DNA of 7,065 nucleotides, taken from NCBI GenBank assembly GCA_003354225.1, contig PIVH01000204.1, forward strand, positions 1 through 7,065, read 5' to 3'. Made by a program: the position numbers and the translations under genes. The DNA is from Globobulimina sp. Taxonomy: Eukaryota; Foraminifera; Rotaliida. The notes beneath the pieces are model-generated. The model was not told the origin of the DNA. It saw nothing but the letters and a program-made list of their open reading frames with translations, and did not search any database. Below, piece after piece: positions 1-5,772 of this stretch. The first letter of the stretch is position 1, and each line of letters opens with the position of its first letter.

Positions 1-2
1 AA

Positions 3-77
3 TGTTACGTGACAAAATTAGAAATAGTGTTACGTGACAGAAATAGGAATATTGTCACGTGACAAGTGTAACGTCAC
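3..77. repeat. Cluster of CACGTG/ACGTGAC repeats with a palindrome
   Basis: TGTTACGTGACA occurs twice in direct orientation (3-14 and 28-39). A 14-bp perfect palindrome, TTGTCACGTGACAA, lies at 52-65, and a related inverted form, GTGTAACGTCAC, follows at 66-77. The spacing of the first three units is about 25 bp. The centre CACGTG is the classical E-box/G-box core bound by bHLH or bZIP proteins in other eukaryotes, so a protein-binding array is possible. It could equally be the edge of a repeat that extends to the left of the window. The pattern is directly visible; any function is inference. Confidence 0.6.
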
Positions 78-106
78 CATGTTACATAACACTTCATGCT
101 GCCATG

Positions 107-171
107 TTGCAATTAAGGATCCCTAGACATGCGCCCACTACGCTCCTTTAAACTAGTCTATTGCAATTAAG
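107..171 (+). repeat. Left arm of 65-bp inverted repeat flanking the sulfotransferase gene
   Basis: This 65-bp stretch matches the reverse complement of 1660-1724 at 61 of 65 positions by hand alignment, with no gaps. The arm has the same short block, TTGCAATTAAG, at both ends (107-117 and 161-171), around a core of about 40 bp. The two arms enclose 1.5 kb that contains one gene. The arrangement resembles terminal inverted repeats of a DNA transposon or a pair of MITE-like insertions in opposite orientation. No transposase or clear target-site duplication is visible. Confidence 0.85.
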
Positions 172-176
172 GATGG

Positions 177-213
177 CCTAGGTCCTAGGTCCAATTGTTA
201 TTGCGCAATATAA
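177..213 (+). repeat. Short repeat mosaic shared with the right flank
   Basis: CCTAGG occurs at 177-182 and 184-189. The 13-mer TAGGTCCTAGGTC (179-191) recurs in direct orientation at 1737-1749. TTGCGCAATATAA (201-213) recurs exactly at 1640-1652. On the left these blocks lie inside the inverted repeat. On the right one lies inside and the other outside, so the two ends share a family of blocks in shuffled order rather than one simple copy. Confidence 0.7.
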
Positions 214-223
214 GAACAACCCC

Positions 224-322
224 ATATGGGTGGAAGTTTCTGCCATTCTCCACGAAAAGCTGTTTTTAAAAAACTTTTATTTTGCAGATCTCGTGGAGCA
301 TGGCAGAAACTTCCACCCATAT
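224..322. repeat. Near-perfect 32-bp stem hairpin with 35-nt loop
   Basis: Positions 224-255 pair with 291-322 with one mismatch in 32 (T247 against G299), leaving an A/T-rich loop at 256-290. The stem is more GC-rich than its surroundings. Such a fold-back could be a microRNA-like precursor, a foldback/MITE remnant or a cruciform. It is not a coding structure. The pairing is directly seen; transcription and strand are unknown. Confidence 0.85.
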
Positions 323-522
323 TTGGAAGGAGTGAAGAAAAGTACAACAGGTTCTTTAGAAATGTTATTTTTCTAAATTTAGAATAGATGTCGTCTATGA
401 GGTGAGAACCATGATATTAAGATTTTCTTGAAGTGAGCTAGTCATCGATGTAATGTCATAATTAAAACTTGAAGTGTATGATCGATGGGATATTAACTAT
501 ATTGATTGCGTAAATATAAATA
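323..522. other. Gene-free interval downstream of the sulfotransferase gene
   Basis: No open reading frame, RNA gene or repeat is recognisable here. It presumably contains the 3' untranslated region of the minus-strand sulfotransferase gene, whose stop is at 523-525. No AATAAA on the minus strand was found close to the stop. Confidence 0.4.
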
Positions 523-1578
523 TTACTGAAATTTCAGACCCGTACAATAATTGACGATACGCTGAAATTCCGTAAGTGTTTCATTTGTAATAAAAAAGTG
601 AGGGTAGTTTTTCTCGATTTCAATCCATTTCTTGTTTTGCATTTCATCATTCATTGTACTGTATTTTTGCTTATCAGATTTATTTTTTTGTTTCCAATGT
701 TTTGCATTCAATGAAACATTAAATCTGCGAAAAAAATCAATAAATTTATTTATTGGATCTGTTTCCACATTAAATATTAACAAGTTATGCATTAACTGAT
801 TTTGTTTAAAATATTCCAATACATTACAAATATACAAATACCAATTATTTTTATATATTTTTAGTATATCAATATCTGTCAAATATCCTCTTTCTAATTT
901 TTTAGTTTTATTATTTTCTTTAATAAATTCATTTATTTTGGTTTTATATTCAGTCCAACGATGTTGTTTAAAATAAGGGGAACGATGTAAATATTTTGAT
1001 TTTAACCAATTATTTATGTCTCTTATATTTAGTATAAATTTTGCATTTCCATATTGTTTCGCCAATATTTTGGGCCATGTTTTCATCCATTTATTATATT
1101 CATGATTGAGCATCATATCTTTTTTCTGGATGACAGTGCGTTTAAAGAGGTAATACTCGCCGGCTAATTCAACGCCAAAATCAGAATAAAATTGAAAATA
1201 ATTTGTGCATTCATCAGTAAATATAGTTTTATTTTTTTTATAATTGTCATACATTTTTTGTTTTAAATAAAAATATCCAACAAATGTATCCGATGCGTGA
1301 GATGGATACCAGGTACATACCACATTGTGAATGGATGGAATACCATTTGATACCATAAAATTATATAACGATGTTGTTCCGCATTTATTGAAACCTATTT
1401 GAAATATTAAGAATGGAAAATTGCGTTTCGTAAATCCGATAAATGTTGATTTCAATGGTGATGGAAGGTATGCCATATCCATCGAACAATAAATTATGAA
1501 TTGCAAAACAATGCATAAACATATCAATATCAAACATATTTTATAAGATGAGGCATTTGACTTTAGCCTGCATGACAT
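523..1578 (-). CDS. Type II membrane sulfotransferase (Golgi-type, PAPS-dependent)
   Basis: The encoded protein of 351 residues probably moves sulfate from PAPS to a carbohydrate or other acceptor in the Golgi lumen. What is seen: a short basic N-terminus, a hydrophobic signal anchor at about residues 12-31, then IGFNKCGTTSL at 61-71, which fits the 5'-phosphosulfate-binding loop of sulfotransferases (basic residue, GTTSL). FILNIRD at about 181-187 fits the 3'-phosphate-binding strand. LLIFNVETDP at about 266-275 fits the conserved C-terminal strand seen in this superfamily. The length is typical. The start is taken as the ATG at 1576-1578; the open frame continues upstream only to a TTG at 1647, which is not a credible eukaryotic start and lies in a repeat block. 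No intron is needed. The acceptor substrate cannot be told. The gene sits alone between 65-bp inverted repeats, so it may be a mobile or duplicated copy. The frame has no internal stops and looks intact. Confidence 0.85.
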   Translation of the reverse strand: MSCRLKSNASSYKICLILICLCIVLQFIIYCSMDMAYLPSPLKSTFIGFTKRNFPFLIFQIGFNKCGTTSLYNFMVSNGIPSIHNVVCTWYPSHASDTFVGYFYLKQKMYDNYKKNKTIFTDECTNYFQFYSDFGVELAGEYYLFKRTVIQKKDMMLNHEYNKWMKTWPKILAKQYGNAKFILNIRDINNWLKSKYLHRSPYFKQHRWTEYKTKINEFIKENNKTKKLERGYLTDIDILKIYKNNWYLYICNVLEYFKQNQLMHNLLIFNVETDPINKFIDFFRRFNVSLNAKHWKQKNKSDKQKYSTMNDEMQNKKWIEIEKNYPHFFITNETLTEFQRIVNYCTGLKFQ

Positions 1579-1639
1579 TATTAAATCAAAGTTTTCTTGC
1601 CAGCGAAAACAAAATATATAATAATTCGGTGTACTTATT

Positions 1640-1652
1640 TTGCGCAATATAA
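1640..1652 (+). repeat. TTGCGCAATATAA, exact copy of 201-213
   Basis: This 13-bp block is identical to that at 201-213 and in the same orientation. It lies about 60 bp upstream of the sulfotransferase ATG. Its core TTGCGCAA is palindromic, so it can also be aligned as an inward extension of the inverted repeat. Confidence 0.6.
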
Positions 1653-1659
1653 ATTGGGA

Positions 1660-1724
1660 CTTAATTGCAATAGACCAGTTTAAAGGAGTGTAGTGGTCGC
1701 ATGTCTAGGTATCCTTAATTGCAA
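1660..1724 (-). repeat. Right arm of 65-bp inverted repeat
   Basis: This is the inverted partner of 107-171, with four substitutions in 65 bp. It lies about 80 bp upstream of the sulfotransferase start codon, so it may also hold or influence that gene's promoter. The few differences suggest that the two arms separated fairly recently or are kept similar by gene conversion. Confidence 0.85.
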
Positions 1725-1736
1725 TGTCATGGTACA

Positions 1737-1766
1737 TAGGTCCTAGGTCGCAATTTATATTGCCCC
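1737..1766 (+). repeat. TAGGTCCTAGGTC block outside the right arm
   Basis: The 13-mer at 1737-1749 is a direct copy of 179-191. The following AT-rich stretch, up to about 1766, loosely resembles the sequence after the left copy (a TTATATTGC-like block). It marks the outer edge of the recognisable repeat mosaic; 1767-1875 is AT-rich and shows nothing else. Confidence 0.55.
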
Positions 1767-1875
1767 AAATCGGAAATACATAATTTGTGCAAAAGCATTT
1801 TTTAATAAAATTTATATATATTATTGTTTTAATTTAAGTTTTATAACTTTTATGTTACAATTTTAGGAGCTGTGT

Positions 1876-2964
1876 TCATTCATCTGTAAGTGTAGTCTGT
1901 GTGGATGAATCATCATCAGTCCAACTTTCACCATGCTCCACAGACAAATATGATTCTTCTGTATCTGTAGCTCGTTTTTGGTTTCCAAGCTTCGAATTCC
2001 GACGGTGTTTTCTACAGAAAAATGCTACAATCATTATGACCACCATGGCAATACCAGTTATCAAAAACATTAATGCTAAGTCCACTTTGAGAGACCATGT
2101 CTTTCCAGACTCACCAACAGGAACCTCTTGTAAATCAGATATACAATAATAATTTTCATAGATGCATCCATGTGATATACAACCATCCGCATTATCATCA
2201 AATGCTCTGCAACCTTTTGGTATGTACAATATGCAATCAATACAGCTCAAAAACAATGAAGAAATTACATACTTATACAAGCATTCAATACTTTTGAACA
2301 TTTGAATTGATCTAATTTCATAACTGGCGAGACAGTCCATTCAGATGTGTTACAATCACTATCTTGTAAACATTCTATAAATTAAATATTGTAAACAAAT
2401 TAAATATTATGTTATCTTATTTGACGATATGTGCTGTATAATGTATTACATACGATAGCAGATATTGCCATTATCCAATTTGCAGCTGTTCCCTTTGCTT
2501 TTGCAGGCTGCCGCGGTGTATGCATTGCAAGATTCACATAGACCTCCATTTGTCCAACAATTGTAACCAACGGGGCACTCAGTATTAACATTACATTCAT
2601 GCGGTGTGCATCCCCAATAATTAGTCTCCTGCAGTCTGCCTTTGGTGAGCCAGGATTGCTGTGCTGCGCGGACCGAGTTATTGAGAATTCCAACAGAGTC
2701 TATACTGTGGCGATGGCTGTCTAAATAACACATCGCTGCGGCAGATTCAACAGGTGATGGGACAACATTTTGTGTGGCAGTGGCTTGTGTAGGCACTTGA
2801 GATGGTGCATTCATTTGAGATAATTGAGAAGTTGGTCCATTTGCAAATTGAGAAATGTTTTGAGATTGAACAGGCATTTCAAGACGAGGCACAATTGACT
2901 GAATTGAGACGTACAAATGTGATAAAGATAGTTTATTTATTTCTATTTTTATGTTAATTGTCAT
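1876..2964 (-). CDS. Cys-rich single-pass membrane protein, three exons
   Basis: Joining 2964-2454, 2374-2273 and 2213-1876 on the minus strand gives one frame of 316 residues. The predicted order is: an unstructured Ser/Gln/Pro/Thr-rich part (about 33-75), a dense cysteine region (about 119-228, 16 or so Cys, with CxxC and CxxxxxC spacings such as WGCTPHEC and CLQDSDC), one strongly hydrophobic helix (about 250-271), then a basic stop-transfer (RKHRR) and an acidic Ser/Thr-rich tail with a YLSV motif of the YxxPhi sorting type. This suggests a type I surface protein with a disulfide-rich ectodomain and possible endocytic signal. Support for the splicing: both introns start GTATGTAA and end in AG, the phase is kept, and the Cys spacing continues across both joints. 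The first ATG gives no signal peptide. A pyrimidine-rich stretch ending in CAG within the first 30 codons might be a 3' splice site of an unseen upstream exon. The family is not recognised. Confidence 0.7.
2214..2272 (-). other. Predicted intron 2 (59 nt) of the Cys-rich gene
   Basis: It starts GTATGTAATT and ends CCAAAAG on the minus strand. Its removal joins ...NACIS to CRAFDD and avoids the TAA stop that would follow GTATG in frame. Phase 1 on both sides. The 5' site has the same first eight bases as intron 1. Confidence 0.7.
2375..2453 (-). other. Predicted intron 1 (79 nt) of the Cys-rich gene
   Basis: It starts GTATGTAATA and ends TTTATAG on the minus strand. Its removal joins NGNICY to QCLQDSDC and continues the cysteine pattern. 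Phase 1. The interior is AT-rich with stops in frame, as expected for a protist intron. Confidence 0.7.
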
Positions 2965-3133
2965 AATCGATGAGTGTTACTTCGATAAAACAAGCCATAA
3001 TTCATTGCGCTATAATTTATTGATCGTATTTGATTATTTTGAATTGAATCGTTTCTCCCACAAAACAAAAATTGTTAGATTCGGTCATCATAAATAGAAT
3101 AATGGTGAGGAGTATGGTAGAAAAGAATAGCTA
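2965..3133. other. Divergent intergenic interval
   Basis: This lies between the first visible ATG of the minus-strand Cys-rich gene and the plus-strand tRNA-Lys gene, so it should hold the promoter or a 5' exon of the former. A small minus-strand ATG frame begins near 3000 (MNYGLFYRSN) and is followed by GTAACA, which could be a donor site, but it carries no signal peptide. No firm element can be named. Confidence 0.3.
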
Positions 3134-3206
3134 GCCCGCTTAGCTCAGACGGCAGAGCGTTGGCCTCTTAAGCCAATGGTCGTGGGTTCGATCCCCACAG
3201 CGGGTG
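3134..3206 (+). tRNA. tRNA-Lys (CTT)
   Basis: The 73-nt sequence folds into a full cloverleaf. The acceptor stem GCCCGCT pairs with AGCGGGT (the first pair is G-U), with G as discriminator. The D-arm starts TAGCTCAG. The anticodon stem TTGGC/GCCAA encloses loop CTCTTAA, so the anticodon is CTT. The T-arm is GTGGG-TTCGATC-CCCAC. No intron and no encoded CCA, as in eukaryotic nuclear tRNA genes. Internal A and B boxes for RNA polymerase III are present. There is no run of four T before the next tRNA gene, 30 nt on. Confidence 0.95.
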
Positions 3207-3236
3207 TCAATGAAGAATTTAATTGAATTAAATTAT

Positions 3237-3310
3237 GCCCACTTGGTCTAGTTGGTTATGACATCTGCTCCACACGCAGAGGGTCGCGAGTTCGAGTCTC
3301 GCAGTGGGTA
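3237..3310 (+). tRNA. tRNA-Val (CAC), with C33 and a G1-U72 pair
   Basis: The 74-nt cloverleaf has acceptor GCCCACT/AGTGGGT (first pair G-U) and discriminator A. The D-arm is GTC/GAC with TAGTTGG in the loop, and the T-arm is GCGAG/CTCGC with loop TTCGAGT. The anticodon stem TCTGC/GCAGA encloses TCCACAC, so the anticodon is CAC (valine). Position 33, almost always U in elongator tRNAs, is C here, and position 32 is U, as if the usual CU were swapped. It may still work, or it may be a decaying copy. A T6 terminator follows at once. Confidence 0.85.
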
Positions 3311-3311
3311 C

Positions 3312-3317
3312 TTTTTT
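3312..3317 (+). terminator. T6 RNA polymerase III terminator
   Basis: TTTTTT starts two bases after the tRNA-Val discriminator base. It is the first run of four or more T after the tRNA-Lys gene, so it may end transcription of both tRNAs. Confidence 0.75.
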
Positions 3318-3347
3318 GTTTTTAACAACTCCTCGTTTTTTATTTAT

Positions 3348-4030
3348 ATGGCAAAACGTAGATTATGTCAGGAATGGAGAGATGTATTGGTAAAGCCTTC
3401 TTCGAATGTACTTCTTTATCCCATTGGATTGATGTTTGGAATTGATCAGAAAAAAGGAAGAGAAATACTCGGCTTTAAAAGTAGAAATGAAATTGAATTG
3501 ATATTCAATGGTTATTTTAGAACTCATTCGTCTCATTATTTTAGAACTAATGATATTGTCAAACTATGTGCTAATTTCTATGATAATAGCAGTCATTGGA
3601 AAACATTGAGATCCTTTGTAGTATCGAATGATATAAATATTTGTAAGTGGAGGGCACAAATAAAAGGTCCAGAGGGTACATGCTATGAAGGTGGGATATT
3701 TGTAGTGGATATAGAATGTCCTCAGGATTATCCATTTAAACCTCCACAAATTAGATTTAAATTGTAACAAAAATCTATCATAGCAATATTAATTATAATA
3801 GCAACGGTGGAATCTGTTCAAGATATTTTCTCGTTTATGATTGGTCTCCAGCATTGAAGTTGAAAAATGTAATGTCGATCATCGTTTCTTTGTTGTATAT
3901 GCCAAATACAGAGCGAGACATTCCTTTGATGCCAGATATTGCAAAATTATACAGATCAAATAGAAAAGAACATGATAAAATAGCTGTGGAATGGACCCAA
4001 AAATATGCTCAAATGAAGTTGTGTCATTAA
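3348..4030 (+). pseudogene. Ubiquitin-conjugating enzyme E2 (UBE2D/E-like), frameshifted, with N-terminal insertion
   Basis: E2 enzymes carry ubiquitin as a thioester on a cysteine and pass it to substrates or E3 ligases. The first frame (ATG at 3348, stop at 3765-3767) gives an E2-like first helix (MAKRRLCQEW), then about 70 extra residues, then the E2 core from NDINICKW through GPEGTCYEGGIF to DYPFKPPQIRF. The rest continues in another frame, 3767-4030: TKIYHSNIN, GGIC with the probable catalytic Cys, DWSPAL, and EWTQKYA near the end. Relative to the family there is a net gain of five bases between the RF codons and the TKIYH codons, so the gene cannot make a full enzyme from one frame. HPN is changed to HSN, and the stretch after the Cys is one residue longer than usual. 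The break is probably a pseudogene mutation; a sequencing error or recoding is possible. The gene starts only 37 nt after a tRNA-Val gene. Confidence 0.8.
3486..3599 (+). other. Inserted module in the E2 (residues 47-84)
   Basis: Between helix 1 and the first strand of the E2 fold lies NEIELIFNGYFR...TNDIVKLCANFYD. It is not part of normal E2 enzymes. Its pattern (hydrophobic run, Gly, ~13 residues, N-D-I, L, F) resembles the insertion in the Arf-like GTPase at 4384-4479. The DNA here also has a 13-bp direct repeat, TTATTTTAGAACT, at 3512-3524 and 3536-3548. Confidence 0.5.
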
Positions 4031-4162
4031 ACTTACACTAAATTACGGATTCGCATTAATTCAAATTTCAAATGGAACATTTCATGTTTGCTTTTCACTT
4101 TACTCACACTCAAAAACTTCACTTTACTCACACTCAGCATCTTACATCGGTACCTTTACATC
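4031..4162. other. Spacer between E2 pseudogene and tRNA remnant
   Basis: It contains the 19-bp direct repeat TTCACTTTACTCACACTCA at 4094-4112 and again at 4118-4136 (24-bp period). Nothing else is recognisable. Confidence 0.6.
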
Positions 4163-4206
4163 ACCCACTTGGTCGTTGGTGGCGATTTCGAATCTCGCAG
4201 TGGGTA
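4163..4206 (+). pseudogene. Truncated tRNA-Val remnant
   Basis: These 44 nt match the 5' end and the 3' end of the tRNA-Val gene at 3237-3310, but about 30 nt covering part of the D-arm and the whole anticodon arm are missing. The acceptor ends pair fully (ACCCACT with AGTGGGT, here with A1-U72). The T-stem has a G-to-T change that breaks the invariant pair 53-61. Similarity continues for about 18 nt into the 3' flank (TAC then a T run), so it came from DNA-level copying. It cannot decode. Confidence 0.8.
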
Positions 4207-4210
4207 CATT

Positions 4211-4216
4211 TTTATT
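4211..4216 (-). promoter_or_regulatory. Possible polyadenylation signal AATAAA for the Arf-like gene
   Basis: AATAAA on the minus strand lies about 24 nt past the stop codon of the Arf-like gene. It falls in the T-rich tail of the tRNA remnant. Short AT-rich hexamers arise easily by chance here, so this is tentative. Confidence 0.3.
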
Positions 4217-4239
4217 TCTGAAAGCAAGCAGTTTACATA

Positions 4240-4974
4240 TCACATAATTACACAGTCTCTTTTTGGATTCAAAGTACATTCCATCCAATCTAATCCAAAG
4301 TAAATATTGTCCGAACCAAAAACAGTTGAAATTTCGACAATGCAAAAGTTTCTCTCTCCAATTTTCCCAATCATTCCTTCGCACGGAACAAAATCCACAA
4401 TCAATTGACAGATTTCATTATTTATTTCAATAGCATATTGTTTCATAATTATTCCATATATTACCACTTCATAATTATCGAATGGATACTGTTTTTTTGT
4501 AATACTAACTGGATATTCACTCAATGATGCAATGTCAAATAATTTGCTAATAATTTCATCAACAAACATACAGTCAATTAAATCAATTTTATTTGCATAT
4601 ATCAATAACGGCAATTTTTGCTGTAATTCCGGTTCATTGAAAATTAATGAATGAAATTCTTTTTTGCATTCAACAAATCTATCTCTATCATGTGAGTCGA
4701 TGACCCAAATTAAGCCAGATGTATTCATAAAGTAATGTCTCCAAAGTGGTCTAAGTTTATCTTGTCCAGAAGTGTCAAATGTAGTGAATGAAAATGTTTT
4801 GTATGCAACCGTTTCCACTTGAAATCCTATAGTTGCAATTGTAGAAACAGCTTCACCCAATTTTATTCGATATAATAAGCTTGTTTTGCCAGCTCCATCC
4901 AAACCCACCATTAATATTCTATGATCGTTTTCAGTGCTTAGTACCCGTTGAGCAGTGCTCGCTGCCTCACCCAT
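4240..4974 (-). CDS. Arf-like small GTPase with inserted module and CaaX box
   Basis: Arf-family GTPases act on membranes in vesicle formation and lipid or cytoskeletal control. Seen in the 244-residue protein: MGEAAS at the start, a candidate N-myristoylation site; P-loop GLDGAGKT (24-31); switch [24 protein letters not shown] (67-82, Arf1 has DVGGQ, so the first Gly is Ser but the next Gly and Gln71 remain); and NKID (128-131). About 57 residues (153-209) then interrupt the domain, which resumes at [13 protein letters not shown] and ends with GLDWMECTL, as in Arf. The tail is RDCVIM followed by TGA: CVIM is a standard prenylation CaaX box, not expected in Arf proteins. The usual Arf length is about 180. 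The start is uncertain: ATG at 4975-4977 or 4972-4974, with an upstream in-frame ATG at 5035-5037. Arf proteins need Gly2, which favours 4974. Exact subfamily (Arf or Arl) cannot be told. Confidence 0.88.
   Translation of the reverse strand: MGEAASTAQRVLSTENDHRILMVGLDGAGKTSLLYRIKLGEAVSTIATIGFQVETVAYKTFSFTTFDTSGQDKLRPLWRHYFMNTSGLIWVIDSHDRDRFVECKKEFHSLIFNEPELQQKLPLLIYANKIDLIDCMFVDEIISKLFDIASLSEYPVSITKKQYPFDNYEVVIYGIIMKQYAIEINNEICQLIVDFVPCEGMIGKIGERNFCIVEISTVFGSDNIYFGLDWMECTLNPKRDCVIM
4384..4479 (-). other. Inserted module in the Arf-like GTPase (residues 166-197)
   Basis: [18 protein letters not shown] and then [13 protein letters not shown] lie between helix 4 and the last strand of the G domain, where Arf proteins have only a short loop. 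The frame is open throughout. A hidden in-frame intron is possible in principle (a GTAATATATG occurs within), but the hydrophobic pattern and its likeness to the E2 insertion argue that it is translated. Confidence 0.5.
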
Positions 4975-4977
4975 CAT

Positions 4978-5772
4978 TAAGTCAAGTAACAAAAACTCAA
5001 AACTAATAGACTTTTTTTTTGAATTAAATGTAGACATAAAAAATATTATAAATATAATACTCAATTATTAACAATTCTTATTTGAAAGAGGTTCCTTGCA
5101 TTCACACAGAAATAAAAGGTAACAGGACAGGACACGACTGTTGTAATACTCACATAATGTGAAATATAAAAGGAACACACGCATTGAAAAATAAAATAAA
5201 ACAAAACATACTAAGAAAATAGTATGAAAAAAATATAACAACAGAACTGTATTTGGATGCATGAACAAAAAATTAAAAGAAAAAAATAGCGATAAACATT
5301 AATGATTTTGTAACCAAACAAAATCACAATTACAACAAAAACATGAAAAAAAAATATTTCCCAAACATGCAAAAAGCAGTTTATAACGCTTAACAGCACA
5401 CAGATTGAATTAAAAAACAAAAACAAACATTGGAATGGATGAGCATTAATTTACCAAAACTCGCTGAAAAATATGAAATCATTGAAAAAAAAGATCATAC
5501 GGAGGGGAGTAATATTTAATTATTTATATTGATAATGTTTTTAATAAATCCGTTGAATGTTATTCGGTGGTTATGTAATTTGCATTTTTTGCTTTTGGAA
5601 TACGGTGGAAAATATAAACAAAAACACAACAAAAATGTATATACCATGAATTAGAATAAATTCACAGTGCAACACAACAAAAGTAAAAAAAAATAATAAA
5701 CAAAAGGACGTACAATTAAATAAATAAAAAAACAAAAAAATAGTATTTAATATACATACTGCTAAAATTTGC
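4978..5772. other. AT-rich interval without a convincing gene
   Basis: About 800 bp between the Arf-like start and the LRR gene stop, with many A runs on the plus strand. Small open frames exist but encode only Phe/Leu/Tyr-rich peptides of the kind that poly-A/T sequence gives by chance. It should hold the Arf promoter and 5' untranslated region and the 3' untranslated region of the LRR gene. No RNA gene or repeat was recognised. Confidence 0.5.

Noticed and set aside
1579-1647. N-terminal extension of the sulfotransferase starting at TTG 1647
   Set aside because: TTG is not a credible start in a eukaryotic nuclear gene, the start lies in a repeated block, and the ATG at 1578 gives a classic signal anchor.
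1901-2297. Plus-strand open frames at 1901-2149 and 2097-2297
   Set aside because: They are antisense to the exons and introns of the Cys-rich gene and show no domain features.
2412-2693. Minus-strand frame overlapping exon 1 in another phase
   Set aside because: The exon 1 frame has the meaningful Cys pattern and good splice sites; this one is a shadow.
3252-3347. N-terminal extension of the E2 into the tRNA-Val gene
   Set aside because: It would translate the tRNA gene; the ATG at 3348 begins an E2-like first helix.
3765-3784. A 20-nt GT...AG intron in the E2 that would restore the frame
   Set aside because: GTAACA...CATAG (about 3764-3783) would restore the frame, but the removed bases encode the conserved TKIYHS block of E2 enzymes, so a frameshift explains the data better. 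The other introns here are 59-79 nt.
4088-4303. Plus-strand frame through the tRNA remnant
   Set aside because: It is made of the 24-bp repeat, a tRNA relic and the antisense of the Arf gene; no protein signal.
5068-5426. Phe/Leu/Tyr-rich minus-strand frames at 5068-5268 and 5211-5426
   Set aside because: They look like membrane proteins only because poly-A/T DNA encodes hydrophobic residues; one lacks a convincing ATG context and neither has any motif.
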